Below, piece after piece: positions 46,831-59,070 of a stretch of 64,000 bases of DNA. Numbering within the stretch: the stretch's first letter is position 1; each line of letters opens with the position of its first letter. The notes under the pieces are model-generated. The model did no database searches and was not told the origin of the DNA. It was given only the letters and a program-made list of their open reading frames with translations. The stretch comes from Phragmites australis (taxonomy: Eukaryota; Streptophyta; Magnoliopsida; Poales; Poaceae). The position numbers and the translations under genes were made by a program. The stretch lies in contig NC_084929.1 of the NCBI RefSeq assembly GCF_958298935.1, forward strand, positions 30,073,501 to 30,137,500, written 5' to 3'.

Positions 46831-48344
46831 AAGCTCAAATCAAAGCCTTGACAAAAAAATTGAACCTTGTAATTGCCGCAAGTGGTTGCGCGGAGCAATT
46901 TTGGATCAAGGTGGAGGAGACCATGAGGAGGAGGGTAGCATGGGTAACAGTGCAGCTCTTGGGTGTTGGACCAACACAAACAATGGAGATTGGAGTTGAC
47001 TGAAATATATAGTTTACCATGTCCTGTTGGTGCTCTACTAGACTACTATTGACCAATTTCATGGAGGCTCACCAAAGCTCAGGTATCATGGACCAGATGC
47101 ACAAGAATAGAAAGGTTGGGAAGAAAGGATGCGCTAAGGAGTCATGGAGGGGATGCCAGGATTGAGCTCGAATCGATGTCCTCTCGCAAGGATCGGGAGA
47201 ACCGCTACCTGAATTGATGTCCTCGGTGTTCGGATCGAGTGAAATGTTGCCGAGATTGATCTCCTCGCCACAAGCTCAACAACAGAGGCAGATGGTTACG
47301 TACACGAGCTCGGCGACAATGGCAGCAATGGCGTCGTGGAATGCGGCGAGGCAGAGGCGAAGGAGTAGGCATGAGCAGCGAGAGGGAGAGCGACGTGAAG
47401 AGTGGCGAGGTGTTGTGCGGATACTTCATGGAGGGAAGCAGGCATGAGCAGCGAGAGGGAGCAAGGGTCCATGTGATGTATTCTTTGATTTTTCTTGGGT
47501 GTTGAGAGGGAAGCAGTGGTTTACCTAAGGCAGTAAAAGTCACAGAGCACGAGATCGGACATGAGGAATGATGAAAATACGGTAGAAAGAGAATTGAGTG
47601 CTTGGTTTCCAATTTACAGTGCTAGAGATTGACAGAGACACAGATATGTTCATCAGTGTGAGCCTTAATGAGTCCAATGCGTGCGAAGTGGGATCAGACA
47701 AGGAAGCAGACAATTAGGCATGCATAGAACATATATAGATGTACGATGGTTCCGCAAATATCTACGGCAACAATGGCATGATCCTACGTAAATTGGAGGG
47801 GAACATACCGTTGGATCGATCGTGTGAGATGTAGTAGTGAGTCGAGCAGAGGCAGAACACAACAAAGGATGTACATCATGCTTATGTTGCTAGCTAAGTA
47901 GAGCAAGAAGAGATGATGAGCATCAGACACACAACCATGTTGGAAACATGGATAGTAAAAGTCAAATAGAATGACAAATTTTAGATATCGAGTGTCGAGG
48001 CGATGTTGAAGCACACTTTGAACTTCGCGGGCAACCAAGGAGCATGGAGACATCACGACAGCAATGTTGTCTAGAATAACATGTACAACAGCTAGGGCAA
48101 TGTCTTAGCTAGCAAGGCTCTCGGTGATATGGCTTATGCCCCTTCCGGTAGCAAGCTGGCAACCGTACACCAGTCGCAACGGCAAATCCATCTATCACTA
48201 CCAATGGGACTAAGATAATATATCGCTCTACGGTTCAAGGTACACTATGCAGATTATTCTAATTAATCGTGCAAGTTGTTAGTGGTTATTCAATATACTC
48301 AATATTAGTTATTATAGGCTTTTGATCAGAGGTGATATCATACT

Positions 48345-48346
<2 letters not shown>
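46831..48346. other. Intergenic, nothing recognised
   Basis: A 25-bp sequence around caggcatgagcagcgagaggga occurs twice (near 47367 and 47441). No family match for any frame. Confidence 0.5.

Positions 48347-48376
<30 letters not shown>
48347..48376. repeat. (AT)n microsatellite
   Basis: Fifteen AT units. A second shorter run is at 48411-48425 after ttaactcgtacaaattgcacgt. Confidence 0.93.
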
Positions 48377-48379
<3 letters not shown>

Positions 48380-49272
48380 CTCGTACAAATTGCACGTCTA
48401 GATTTGTTACTATATATATATATATGTTACCTTGCTATTTATATTAAAAATATATTATTTATATTTTTATTAGTAAATAATATTAATATTTCTAAAATAA
48501 CACATTAATTTGTGATTAGCACACATCAAAACATTTGGTTATATCTTTGTAGGTATAAATTATGTGTAAACAAACTACATAAAAGCTATAGAAAAATAAA
48601 AAAAAAAAGAAAAGAGAAAAAAGAATTGGATTGGCCCAGCCCAACAGATCCTTCCTTGCAGCCAACTAGCCCACTAGGGCTTAACTACTCACACACACCC
48701 TCCTGACTGGCCAACTCCTCCTCTCAACCCTATCGTTGCCTCCTCTCCCCCTGCTCAACCCTGTCGTCGCATTCGCCTCCTCCTCTCCTCCCTCGCCACC
48801 GCCTCCTCCGCTCCCCTGCTGTCGCCGCCTCCTCTCCTCCCCTACCACTACTGCCTCCTCTCCTCCTGTGCCATTGCCTCCTCCTCTCCTTCGACGCGGC
48901 GCACCGTGTCGGGTGCAAGTCGACGTGTGAATACACGTCGACATGCTGAATTTTTTTCGTATACGCAAGTCCCAGTAACACTGGTTATCATCACCTTGGG
49001 CTTGTTGGTCTTGGGGATTGGCCGGGTCATCCACATCATCGGGCTCACCTTGTAAATATGCTTCCTCAAAGGGGTGTGGGTTGCCGTTGCTTGGGATTGC
49101 TCATCTTCTTCAAGGATGAACTGATCAACAAACTCATGATTGAGTATGTAGACTAGGATAGTCCAGGATTTGCCTACTCCACCCATCTCACAACCCTATC
49201 TGATAATGAGACTTCTTGGCACCAATTTAGCGTTGTTGAACATGCATTTGACCAACACATAAGCTTTGCTCC
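48377..49272. other. Non-coding or unrecognised, downstream of the CIPK fragment
   Basis: 48700-48900 is a pyrimidine-rich low-complexity stretch. 48960-49200 on the minus strand keeps open frames with ILNHEFVDQFILEEDEQ and VDDPANPQDQQAQGDD, joined by a possible splice donor TACAAG|GTGAGC at 49068. No family could be named. It may be a decayed exon of a transposon gene. Confidence 0.4.
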
Positions 49273-49386
49273 TTACATTTGAATGCCACTAGTATGATTA
49301 CAGGCGTAATATACCTTTGCAAAGGTCCCTTGTCCTAACAATTTCCTAATTTCATATCTTTCCATCAAAACACTCATCTCTTCCAT
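49273..49386 (-). pseudogene. CIPK (CBL-interacting protein kinase) 5' fragment
   Basis: Only 37 codons from ATG (49386) to a stop. The frame includes VLMERYEIRKLLGQGTFAKV followed by YYACNHTSG, the start of a CIPK kinase domain with an intact glycine-rich loop GQGTFAKV. The expected catalytic Lys segment (VAIKMIDK) is missing because the sequence breaks off at GIQM and a stop. The region upstream (49387 to about 50100) looks like the gene's 5' UTR: a TTTCACAG|GT acceptor-like site at about 49692 and an AATCAG|GTATGAC donor-like site at about 50049. CIPKs relay calcium signals through CBL proteins. This copy lacks the catalytic core, activation loop and NAF motif and cannot act as a kinase. 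Confidence 0.78.
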
Positions 49387-50102
49387 TATATAAGCATTGC
49401 GCACAAATTTCACCATATCTACAATGTGCTAGTGACACAGTCACAGAGAAAAATGAATCATCTTTACCAAGGCTGTGGTGAAAGATGAGAAGAGTCCCTC
49501 ACTACATCGTGCTTCAGAAAAAGGTAAAGGAGTGAACAAGTATGCACCCGTTCTCATCACAACTCAACAAAATTAACTAAGATGAAGCTGTGATCCTGTT
49601 CGAATTAGATTACTTCTCGCAATAGAAGCACATGCTTCTGCATCCCGGTCAAAGGTAAATCGGCTTCAGCTATCACAAGCAAGAAGCTACCTGTGAAATT
49701 ATCAAATCAGATTAGAACAATGCATAATGCAAAATGAAGAACATAATTACTAGACATCACATAATTGGAACAACCAGGGAAAAATATCTAAAAAATATCA
49801 CGGAATTTTGAAGTTTTTGGTTCCTTTAAATATCTACAAGAATATTGTTTGCATTAGATCGAGCAAGAGTGATTAAATCACATAACTATATATCATGCAA
49901 ATAAGCTGACCTTTTAAAGGTCAGCAACGATCCAAAAAATGATTTCCCTTGGGAGGAAATTAACCAACAGCTCTTCAACATTGAAAATATTCTTCCGCAG
50001 CAGGTCCAACCAATTCCAGTGAAACATCTGAATCAATAGCATAGTCATACCTGATTAGCAGCTGAAGGAAGAGCAAGAAGAGATCCCAAGATTTCCCCTC
50101 CA
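49387..50102 (-). other. Probable 5' UTR exons and intron of the CIPK fragment
   Basis: A split 5' leader is inferred: exon about 50102-50050, intron about 50049-49693, second exon to the ATG. Splice-like borders support this, but without a transcript it stays provisional. Confidence 0.4.
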
Positions 50103-50654
50103 TGCCAGATGGACCCCGGGTGGGGCGGTTCTTGCCACCCTCAGCCTCGGGATGCCCTCGACTCCTATTGCGGCACCCGAGCCTTCCACATTTTCACCTC
50201 AGCTCGCACGTGGGAGCAAGGAGCGATGGTCGGATTGCTTCGAGCTCCCGTCTCCTACCCCTACCCGTCGCCCGTTGGGACCGAGCGGTCAACACGCTAT
50301 AGCTCTTGATCCGATGGTTGTCTCCCAACAAACGATTTTGTTGCTTCCTGCTATAGCTCTTTATTGCTTTTGGAAGTACTATATCGATTTCATAATGCCA
50401 TAACTTATCTTTTTTAGGGCACTGCTTAGCTGGGTTGGTTGTATTGCGTGATCATACGCAACCAAAAGGAGGAGGAGTGCTTAAGATTGTGTGGATGAAC
50501 CCCTTGCCTTCACAGGCTAGTAGCAACAATTTGCCAATCTTTCAGGTCTGAACAAATGTGTTTTCTCAAAATAGATTTGGGAGCATGTTGCTTGTTGGTC
50601 ACAGAGACAGGAATTCAGAGCAATGCTCTTGCATGACCATGCCTTGGTTTCACT
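50103..50654. other. Intergenic, nothing recognised
   Basis: Possible promoter side of the CIPK fragment. The plus-strand frames at 50102-50403 have no family match. Confidence 0.45.
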
Positions 50655-51045
50655 ATGGTAGAAAGAGACGATAGCAGCGACCCCAAAGAATTACCGGAAG
50701 GTAGTCAGTTCAGTTTTCATCTATACTGGTGGAACATCTCAAAAGAAAGGAACAAACGATTTTTTCAAAATAAGAGCTTACATCCGGTTCAGGTTTCTAC
50801 TCTGGTGATAGATGAGGTCATGACAAAACTAGGAGTAAAGATGGCGCAAAACCTCTAAACTTGCTACAATATTGTATATATATGTTATTCCTTTGTTATT
50901 AATTTTTCTTGTTTGTAACCATCCCTGATTGTTCTTTTTTTAACTGTTGCTCTTTGCTAATTTTGCTCGACAGTTATTCTGTTAATATAAAAACTATGTT
51001 CTTTAATAGATGGCAGCGTTCCTGCCACTATTTCGAATAAAAATC
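50655..51045 (+). mobile_element. LINE 3'-end fragment, plus strand
   Basis: The end of ORF2 is recognisable as LYWWNISKERNKRFFQNKSL, the WNxxKERNxRxF motif that closes many plant LINE ORF2 proteins, with a stop at 50856. It is followed by a T-rich 3' UTR with cctttgtta and ..aatataaaaactatgttc..gcagcgttcctgcc..ttcgaataaaaa, a typical LINE tail. Everything upstream is missing, the usual result of 5' truncation on insertion. Confidence 0.75.
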
Positions 51046-51387
51046 TTTCAGGTCTGATATTCCTAGAGGACCTGGACACGGGCTCCGATGGTAGTTTTCT
51101 GGGCTTTTGGACGACTGATCAAATGATCCAGCTGCAGTGTTTCAGGCTGTCGGTCTGGCAGAAATATGTTTCATAAAGCGCTACAGCCCATCATTTGGCC
51201 TGGGCGTTCGAACACTATTCGGCCTGGATCTTGCTAGGGTCAACATTAATAGATCCGGCGCATTTCTCCTGACTGGGCTCCCAAATACGATGCAGGCTGG
51301 GATCCTGCTCAGGCCAACAGTGAAGTTGACCGTACAGACATTGTGGAATCGTGCTGTCGATGCGTGTCGTCTCCATCGTAGATTTTT
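51046..51387. other. Unrecognised DNA between two LINE tails
   Basis: No domain was found in the open frame at 51137-51412. Confidence 0.45.
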
Positions 51388-51830
51388 TTTTGAATTAAGA
51401 GAGCTTTATTAAAAATTAAGTAATGTCATTACAAACCAAGACTCCAATGCACTCAGGAATGCTAGAAAAGGATATCTGACTACAACTCATTCTAATTGCT
51501 ACTTACGCAAGCTCGTGCGCAACTTTATTTCGCCCGCTATCTTGACAACTTCGACTACATGCAACTGCTGAGCCTCTTTACGAGCATCATGGATGATAAG
51601 CACCACCAAGGAATGGTCAGGCAGGCTTACCAGAGTTTCTGCACCACTAACGAGCAGTCGGACTCGAAGATCATCGCTTATCTAGCCATCTGGCCACCAG
51701 CCGAATCCTTTCTAAGCGCGATGATGCTTCTGCCTCCTCCGCATCCCTGTCTTCCCCGCAGATATCAACAGACTGTAGATCATCAATTCCAGAAAACACA
51801 CACACGCTCGCTGTAGATCGATGGACGGCT
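51388..51830 (-). mobile_element. LINE 3'-end fragment, minus strand
   Basis: Starts with a T tract (tttttttttgaattaagagagctttatt), which is a poly(A) tail read in reverse. It continues with cattacaaacca, gctcgtgcgcaactttatttcgcc and gagcctctttacgagcatcatggatgat. These phrases are typical of the antisense of grass LINE 3' ends. It is tail-to-tail with the fragment at 50655-51045. Inner limit approximate. Confidence 0.55.
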
Positions 51831-52835
51831 CAGCGGACGCCATGGATCCGTTCTGGTGCATGAACGGCGATGAGCAGCTGCAACCGACCGTGATCTTGCC
51901 AGTATTCACTATTCACCGTCTCGCATGTCCTGCCGCCTGCCGGGGCTACTGACACCGGGGCCTCAAAACTGCCACGCGCATTGTACACCTGCAGGTTATG
52001 CATACAGTTTTTACCAGTAAAATCCACCAGCAAACCCACCAAATGGCTGCTCTGCACTCTGCTCAGCTGTGTCATGCATGCACGGTTGCAGCTCATGTGA
52101 TCATGTCTCGTAGTACGGAAATTCTCCGCCTTTTCCTCTATTTCTTTTCTGGATGACATAGTAATATATTCAAATAGTAGAGCACACTTAGGGGCAACTA
52201 GTAACTAAGCTGTTGCCTGCTGATCCAAAATGCAAGAATGCAACAGCATCAACAAGTAACAGCTCAAAAGCACCACAAGTGAAAAAAAGAGAAGGGTCCA
52301 TTGCAGAATACAGAGGCGGGAAAATCATTTTTTGACTTGCCAAGAAAGCCAGAGAGGCATAGACAAAATCATATGTACAATATGAACAGTCGCCTGGAGA
52401 AGCAGCCGCAGCTTTCTTTACCACCGCGCGCTGCCCTGCCTTTGCGTGCCTCGTGGTAGGGCCGTGGCGAACTGGTCGATCCTGAGCGAGGCGGCAATGC
52501 AAGCGCTAACACGGCAGCTAGCGCAGTCACAGACACGCGCTGGCCGCCCCTGCCCGCGGTAGGCCACCACGCCCGGCCTCCCGCGCACCGCCGGTCTAAC
52601 ACACACACGCCCGTGTCACGACACGAGACTCATGTGGCCCACGCGGGTGCACGCGCACGGACGCACGGCGCCGGCCACCACGCAGGCACGTACCCCGGGC
52701 GGTGCGCGCAATGATGCAATGGCGTGGCTCCCGGCGTCGTGCTCGCTCGCTCGGCAGGCGCCGTCGGTCAGGCCGTCCTCTTCGCCGTCTCATCTCCTGC
52801 ATGCGCGGTTCCGTTCACGCGCCGAATGGCTCGTG
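51831..52835. other. 3' flank of the EPFL gene
   Basis: The GC-rich 52400-52800 next to the gene has many overlapping frames on both strands with no family match. Presumed 3' UTR and flank. No canonical polyadenylation signal was seen. Confidence 0.5.
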
Positions 52836-54059
52836 TCACGGCATGTAGAGCTGGTTCCGGCATTTGCACCGCCACGCCTCCGGGTAGTACTCCGTGGTCA
52901 CCAGCACCCTCGGCGGCACGGACACGTGCACCGGGTAGCAGGGGATGCAGCTGCCGCACTTGGACGTGCACCGCGGCGGGTGCGACCCCGGACCCGCCGA
53001 CAGCAGCCGCCGGCCGGCGTAAACCAGCTCCTGCATGCACACGAACACCAATTAAGTAGTATAGCAGTTCAATTAAGCGAGTATGCATGTGTGGTCCCTG
53101 TCTTATGGTGGTGCTGAACAATCAATGACGGTGTACGGGCAGCAGCGACGTATGGTCGCTCGGCGGTGGGCCACGGGGCCCCGCCACCGTGGAAGGCCTG
53201 TCGGGAGGGGACGCCGTCGTGAGGCTGGCAGACGGCAGAGCTGCGCGCATTGGTGATCCGCGAACCGGCCACGGCGGAGGGCCCTTCTGCGAGAGTCACG
53301 ATCTCTGCGTCGGTTTCGCGCATGGGGATGCAAGGATGCGGCTGATTCACATGCTCAGCAACTTGGGACCGTACGTGTGATTTGACATGTCATCTGCTGC
53401 TGCTGTGCTGCATCAGCTGAAGGCCAAACGGCGAATGGCGATGCGCAAGGGCAAGGAGATGCATGATGCTACTATGGAGCATGGTTGTCTTCCTACTTTT
53501 ACAGAGACCCAGACGTCCCAATACCATTTTCCGTGAATGAAATGAGATGAGCAACTCACCTCAGTCACCAGCTGATCACCGGGATGGGTTCCTGCTGCCA
53601 TCCTCCGGAAATCTGTTCACGGAGAAGGAACTGGAATGAGTGATGACCAAGTACAACATTGAGCTAAAAGGGAAACTGCAGCAGAGCATGCATCTCTACA
53701 TCTATTGGATCTTCTCTCACATTATCGGCAAACTGAATATGTACTCGTGCAGCCAGTTCTGGACAGAAAGAAATTAAGAGAGAACCGAAAAACGCAACAA
53801 GAGTATCTGTACTTGCACCAGCAAACGCTCAAGAAAGATGAACATTTTTTCTCTTTCGAAAGGATACGAAAGATGAAGAAATTAAGCATGCTAGATTTGC
53901 TCAGAAGAGTAGATGCAGCTAGCTCAGCTTACCCGAAGCGAGCGCGCCGCCACTCCCCGTGTAGCGGCCGCTGCCGACGAAGCAAAGGGAGACGACGAGA
54001 GCTACAGCCACCCCGAAGCCGCAGGCGACGACGACGAGCCTCCGCGCGGATCTCCCCAT
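52836..54059 (-). CDS. Epidermal patterning factor-like peptide precursor, EPFL4/5/6 type
   Basis: Three exons on the minus strand give 124 residues: 54059-53933, 53612-53560 and 53030-52836. Introns are 320 and 529 bp, with borders TCGG|GTAAGC, GAACAG|ATTT, CTGAG|GTGAGT and ATGCAG|GAG. The phases (1 then 0) fit exactly. Residues 1-30 form a signal peptide: basic start MGRSARR, then a hydrophobic run. A short variable propeptide follows, ending near AGRRLLSAGPGSHPP. The mature region holds six Cys (81, 85, 88, 91, 115, 117) in CTSKCGSCIPC and WRCKC, plus TTEYYPEAW and the LYMP end, typical of the EPFL4/5/6 (CHALLAH) group. Such secreted peptides bind ERECTA-family receptors and control growth and stomatal patterning. 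A TATA-like sequence lies at 54347-54354 on the minus strand. Subgroup assignment is from motif memory, not alignment. Confidence 0.92.
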
Positions 54060-57000
54060 GAGCAACGGCATTACCAGATCGAGCCCCTATCTTAAGCTCG
54101 CTGCTAGCTACCCGGCCGCTGGAAGAAGCCAGCCGCCCTAGCTTGGAGCTAGCTAGCAAAGCGTACGTGGAGCTGGAGTGATTGGAGAAGGAAGGAGCTA
54201 GCCAAATCCCGGAAGCGGCCGGTGGCCGGGGGCGAACAAGCCACTGGGACGAGGGGATAGATGCGCGCCTAACTCCCTGCCCGACCGTCTCCCCGGCACT
54301 GTAGCCACGTCGCATCGGTCTCGCGCTCCAGCTCCCCCGAGTAACTGATATAGCAGCAGGAGCCAAGGCGCGCGCGCATACGGGCTACGGCGGCGCACGG
54401 TTAGAAATTTAATATCGGCGCGCACAAAGCTGGCGTGCGTACGTAACCAGTGCGTGCTCTAGATGCTCTCACCAAAACCATTTGGAGTTTTGTACGGCTT
54501 GCTCAGCGTGCGCTCAGTAGAACGAGGACTACGTGGTTCCCTAAAACGGGACGCGCAGCCCCTATCCGTAACACACATGTAATCCTGTTTCTGGTGGTGC
54601 AGAAAAAAAAGCTGCTGATCTTGCTACTGGTACTTTATACATTTCGCACAGAAACACAGGAAATTGTGTTGCCATCTATTATATTATTATTTGAAGAGAA
54701 AAACAAGTCGAAAAATCACCATGTTAATTGAAAAGAAAAGGATTTAAATTACTTATTATTACTTACATCTAACGGTCTAGATTAAACCAGAGAGATCATA
54801 TCAAATATGATTAATAAATAGCTAAATTTGGAAACTAAAAAGTTCATATCAAATATGATTAATAAATACCTAAATTTAAAATTTAAAATTATAGAAAATT
54901 AGCAGTTCGATTTTCATATGGTTTGGGAAGCAAAATATCTAAATAAAGAGTCCAAATAAAATAAAATTAATAATAATTAAAATTGAGGTTAGAATAGAAA
55001 AAACAAGAATCCATATAAAATGTAGTCTTAAAAAAATCAAATTATTATAAAAACCAAATACATAAATAAAGAGTCCTTGTAAAATACAATTATTCAATAG
55101 CTAAAATTCATTAAAAAATTCAAAAATTTTACTAAGATAGTAGATTTAAAAGCATCGTGTAACTCAAGGTCGTCACATCAAACAGACAGCAGTCAAGACA
55201 TAGTACGCAGGCAAGGCAAACCTATTCTGATTTTGGTTGGACTGTCTACACCGGACATATGATTATGACAGTTGATCAAAACGTATACGAATCGAACCAA
55301 TACGTGTATACGATCTGGGTACAAGTTTGGAGCATAAATGATTTTCTTCTCCACTAACATAAATTTTATTTCTTTTTCTAATTTTATGTGTTTTGTAACT
55401 AAATAACACTAAACTCATAAAAAATTAAAGAGACTAATTTTTAATTAAAAATTATCGTGACAAAATATTGTAATGAGACTAACCATATTATTAACATGGT
55501 CCACCTTACTATTTTAACAGAAACTGAGGAACCAATAGGAGACTGCTCGCTTCGCTTTGCATTTGGCATCTCTAACCTATTTTTATTTTCAAAACTGGAC
55601 TTAAAAATTAAAAGGCATTCTTTTGGTTCTTGCTCGGGATTGCCAGGGACAGAGATTTCCCAGGGACATACCAGGACCACTCGGTTCCATGTGTGCGCAG
55701 AGACACTGTAGTACTTATCAGACTTGCGCCATACATGCAATGTCAGGCCGGTGGTCCAAGGAGGGAGAGTGGTAGTCGACCGTGAGAAGCCAATGAGCTA
55801 GCTAGCTGGTCTCTCATGGGATCAATTGTTCTGCAGCTGTTAGATTCGGCAAAGATTGGAGTGATGTGGAAGAGAGAAATCAATGCCTCTGCATAATACA
55901 TACAAATATATGCAGTGCTGCCGATTAATTTCTTAGTTACAGCGGAAAATCTGGTGGCTGAGATTCTATTTCTTGGAGCTTGATCTGGGGTAGTACTTGT
56001 ATCACCATCATCTCCACGTAAGTGGATGATGAGCTATGGATCATTGGATCTAGTAGGTTATCTCTTGCTGGCATGCTAATGTTGGTCAAAGTGAGTTCTT
56101 CCCTCATGGGTTATCGTTGTCATGCAGGGCCCTGTTTGGATGCCTTGGACGGTTGTTGGATCGTGTAGAATATGTGTCTGTTAAGGAAAATTTGGTTCTG
56201 GGCATTTCTTCAGTTAACAGCATTACGATTGCACTGACGAACCACTATTACAGTACTACAGTAACTTTGCAGTTCATCCTTCTGTCCGATTTAGCACAAT
56301 GAATATATATACACAGTACAGTAACTTTTGCAGCACTGGCGCTTGGATAGTTCTTGCCAATTCGGCAAATCTAATTTTCAGTGTGCATGTCTTGCTTGAA
56401 ACGAAGCTTCTAATTCTGCTTTACGAGTTCGCTCTTTCATGAACTGCCCAAGTCGATCCTTCGAGATGGTGTAAAGCGCCCACGAAAAGATTTCGAGATG
56501 ACCAATCAAACACTTGGCAAGCGTAGCATGCCGGCAAAGTCACCTAGCACCGGCCGGTCTCGTCAAGTGACCTGCCATTTCATCAACGAACTACTCATGC
56601 ATGGTTCGAATTTTTCGAACCGACCATAAGGACCTGACTCTGACCAGTGACCACCACCGTCCATACATGCATGCATGCACGCATGGCAGCTGATCAACGG
56701 CCAAATAATTGGCTAAGAAGCTCCAGCCTCCAGGACCAGGACGAAGATCACCTCCCCCCAGCATGGGACACGAAGGAGCCCGGCACACGTTCGCGCAGGC
56801 GCTTTGCCCGGACGCGTGCATGCCACTCTTGTCCCTTCACCGGCCATGCCCTGCACCAGTGGCCTTCTTCTTGCGAGCTCCCACTCCGCCTTTCGACAAC
56901 TCCCAGTGAAAAACAAAAGCATGAATGGTTCAGTGAGTGACTGCACTAGTCACGTAGTTTCGTCGATCGAGTAGGGTGCCCTAGCTAGCATGCATGCTAC

Positions 57001-57611
57001 GTCGTAGGGCGCGGCAGCTATGGACTCGTAGTCCTCGCCGCGTTTGTCGGACATCTTACTATCTGGGGCGACTTTGGACATCATCCACGGCATCTACGCG
57101 CGCATGGAGTCACTGAGCATTTGGCCGGCCGTACGCGCATACGTCCGTGCTCTCCCGGCCGGCCGGTGCTGGGCCGGCAGTAAAACCCTGGCGGGTTAGG
57201 GAACAGTGAGAAGTAATCACATCGGCGAATCGGGATCGTTTCGGTTCGGAGGTGAGATTGGAACCTTGAAAGGCATCTGTCTGGCCGTCTATCCGTCCCT
57301 TTCCAGCTGCTCTTTCCTGGCCGCATCGGTGATGAGCAGATCAGGTCATGTGCTGCAACAGTGGCACATGTTGGCTTCTCCTCTACCGCTTCTCTTCCCC
57401 GATGCAGTGGCGTCGTACGCTGGCTGCCCGTGCCAGTGCTGTATTTGCCAGTAATACAGTATTGCTAGCTTCACTACTGACTAGCAGTCTGGTACTAAAG
57501 GAGCGTGGAATGTAAATAATGGTAGAATTGTGTTGGATTGCATTGAAGCACAGCTAAATGCCAGTAAAATCCTGTTGGATTGCATCCTCTAAAGTCCTGT
57601 GATCCCCATCT
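54060..57611. other. Upstream flank of EPFL gene and intergenic DNA
   Basis: 54060-54420 is the GC-rich 5' side of the EPFL gene. 54720-55140 is very AT-rich and includes the short repeat listed separately. The remainder to 57611 contains no supported gene. gggccctgtttggatgcc near 56127 looks like one end of a MITE, but no partner end was found. Confidence 0.5.
54797..54880. repeat. Two-copy direct repeat, period 48 bp
   Basis: catatcaaatatgattaata begins at 54797 and 54845, each followed by aata.ctaaattt. It lies in AT-rich DNA. Confidence 0.8.
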
Positions 57612-58403
57612 CACTACGTAAAACAAATAGACAAATACATAAAAGAGATACAATTTAGTGACGAATCATTATACAATCCATCATTTATATAGCATCAGAT
57701 TGAGACCGAATATTGACTCATTACTAATAACAGGTCATCAGTGACGGTTAATATTACTACTTGTCACTTATCATATTAGTGACGAATTATAACTATACCT
57801 GTCACTTATGATCTGATCATAAGTGACGAGTCTCTCTGCATCAATCATAAGTAACAGATCATATTATACTCGCATAGGTGATAGGTCTTCCTAGGCTAAG
57901 CATAAGTGACAGATCATATTATGACTTGTCATTTATGAAAGTAATAATTAACGGTTAATTTTATAACCCGTCACTTATGACTTAGCTCTGTTATAAGAGC
58001 TGGATAGCTATTGTGTGCGCCGAACAGTTACATGACTCAACAGTACTATACATATAAGTAGATCTAACGATTTTATCTAGTTCCGCTAGAGAGACTCTAA
58101 TATCTTATTGATTTGAAGTTTGAATTATTGCTAGGTCATTGAATATTTGCATCTCCCCTTTTCCCCTCCTCTAAACCCTATTTGTAAGATTTTTTTGTGC
58201 TTTTAGTTGTAATCGACTATTTTGCATCTTTATCTAAAATCTTAATGCAAGTGAGTTGTATTTATGTTAGATTTGATACTAGATTTGTCTGATCTACCGC
58301 GAGATGCCATAGATCTAGTGTAATTATATGGATTTTTTAATCGCATACTTAATCATACAATTAAGATAATTGTTAATGAAGAATTAATGTTTTTACATTG
58401 TAG

Positions 58404-59070
58404 ATGGCGGATAGAAGTTGGATGTACCTTGAGACCCAGACTTATCCGGAGTACCTGAGCGGGGTGAAGTATTTCATGAGTGCTGCTTTGGTGGATATGA
58501 AAGATCATGGTAAAACAGTAATTTATTGTTTGTGTCGTGATTGCAAGAATGATAAGAAATTCCTGAAACCAAACAATATACATACATACTTGGTCATGTG
58601 TGGATTTAAAGAGAATTATACATGTTGAAACAAACATAGCGAGGAAGGCCTTAACGAGAGATGGATCAGGGTCGGGCCTCCATGCCGACAGTGGATCAAG
58701 AACTTACACCCGGTGATATGGATCATGATATTAGGGATGATGACATATTATGTTTCAATGATAATGATCTCAAAGATTTTGTGGAGAATGTGGACCAGAT
58801 GGTGCGGGATGTCGAACGGCACGACGAGTATAATAGTGATAAGTTTGCTAAAATCTAGAAATTTGTGTGAGATTATAAAGCGCCCTTTTATCCTAACTGT
58901 AAGAAGAAGTACATACGGCTATTTAGGGACCTAAATCTTCTACAGCTGAAGGTAACCCATAGTTGGATTGATAAGAGTTTTGAAGCATTGCTAGATCTGC
59001 TAAGGGATATACTACCGCAGGGGAACTTGGTGCCTGAGGGTGGGACAAACATATGTAGACCTATATAATT
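58404..59070 (+). pseudogene. TNP2-type transposase N-terminal remnant
   Basis: The ATG at 58404 opens DRSWMYLETQTYPEYLSGV, with YCLCRDCKNDKKF and NNIHTYLVMCGFKENYTC. This is the zinc-binding transposase-associated domain (PF13963) found at the start of CACTA TNP2 proteins. A TGA replaces the expected Trp (normally ENYTCWNKHGEEG), after which NKHSEEGLNERW continues. In-frame stops also interrupt the following PFYPNCKKKYIRLFRDLN and HSWIDKSFEALLDLLRDILP blocks. The DDE core that should follow is absent. Confidence 0.87.

Noticed and set aside
50102..50403. Short plus-strand frames beside the CIPK leader
   Set aside because: Three overlapping frames with Arg/Pro/Ser-rich composition and no domain; likely the antisense of the leader and promoter.
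52369..53350. Many overlapping frames around the EPFL exons
   Set aside because: GC-rich shadows; only the spliced minus-strand frame with six Cys is supported. Intron frames have no match.
56120..56145. Single MITE-like end gggccctgtttggatgcc
   Set aside because: No inverted partner or target duplication within a reasonable distance.
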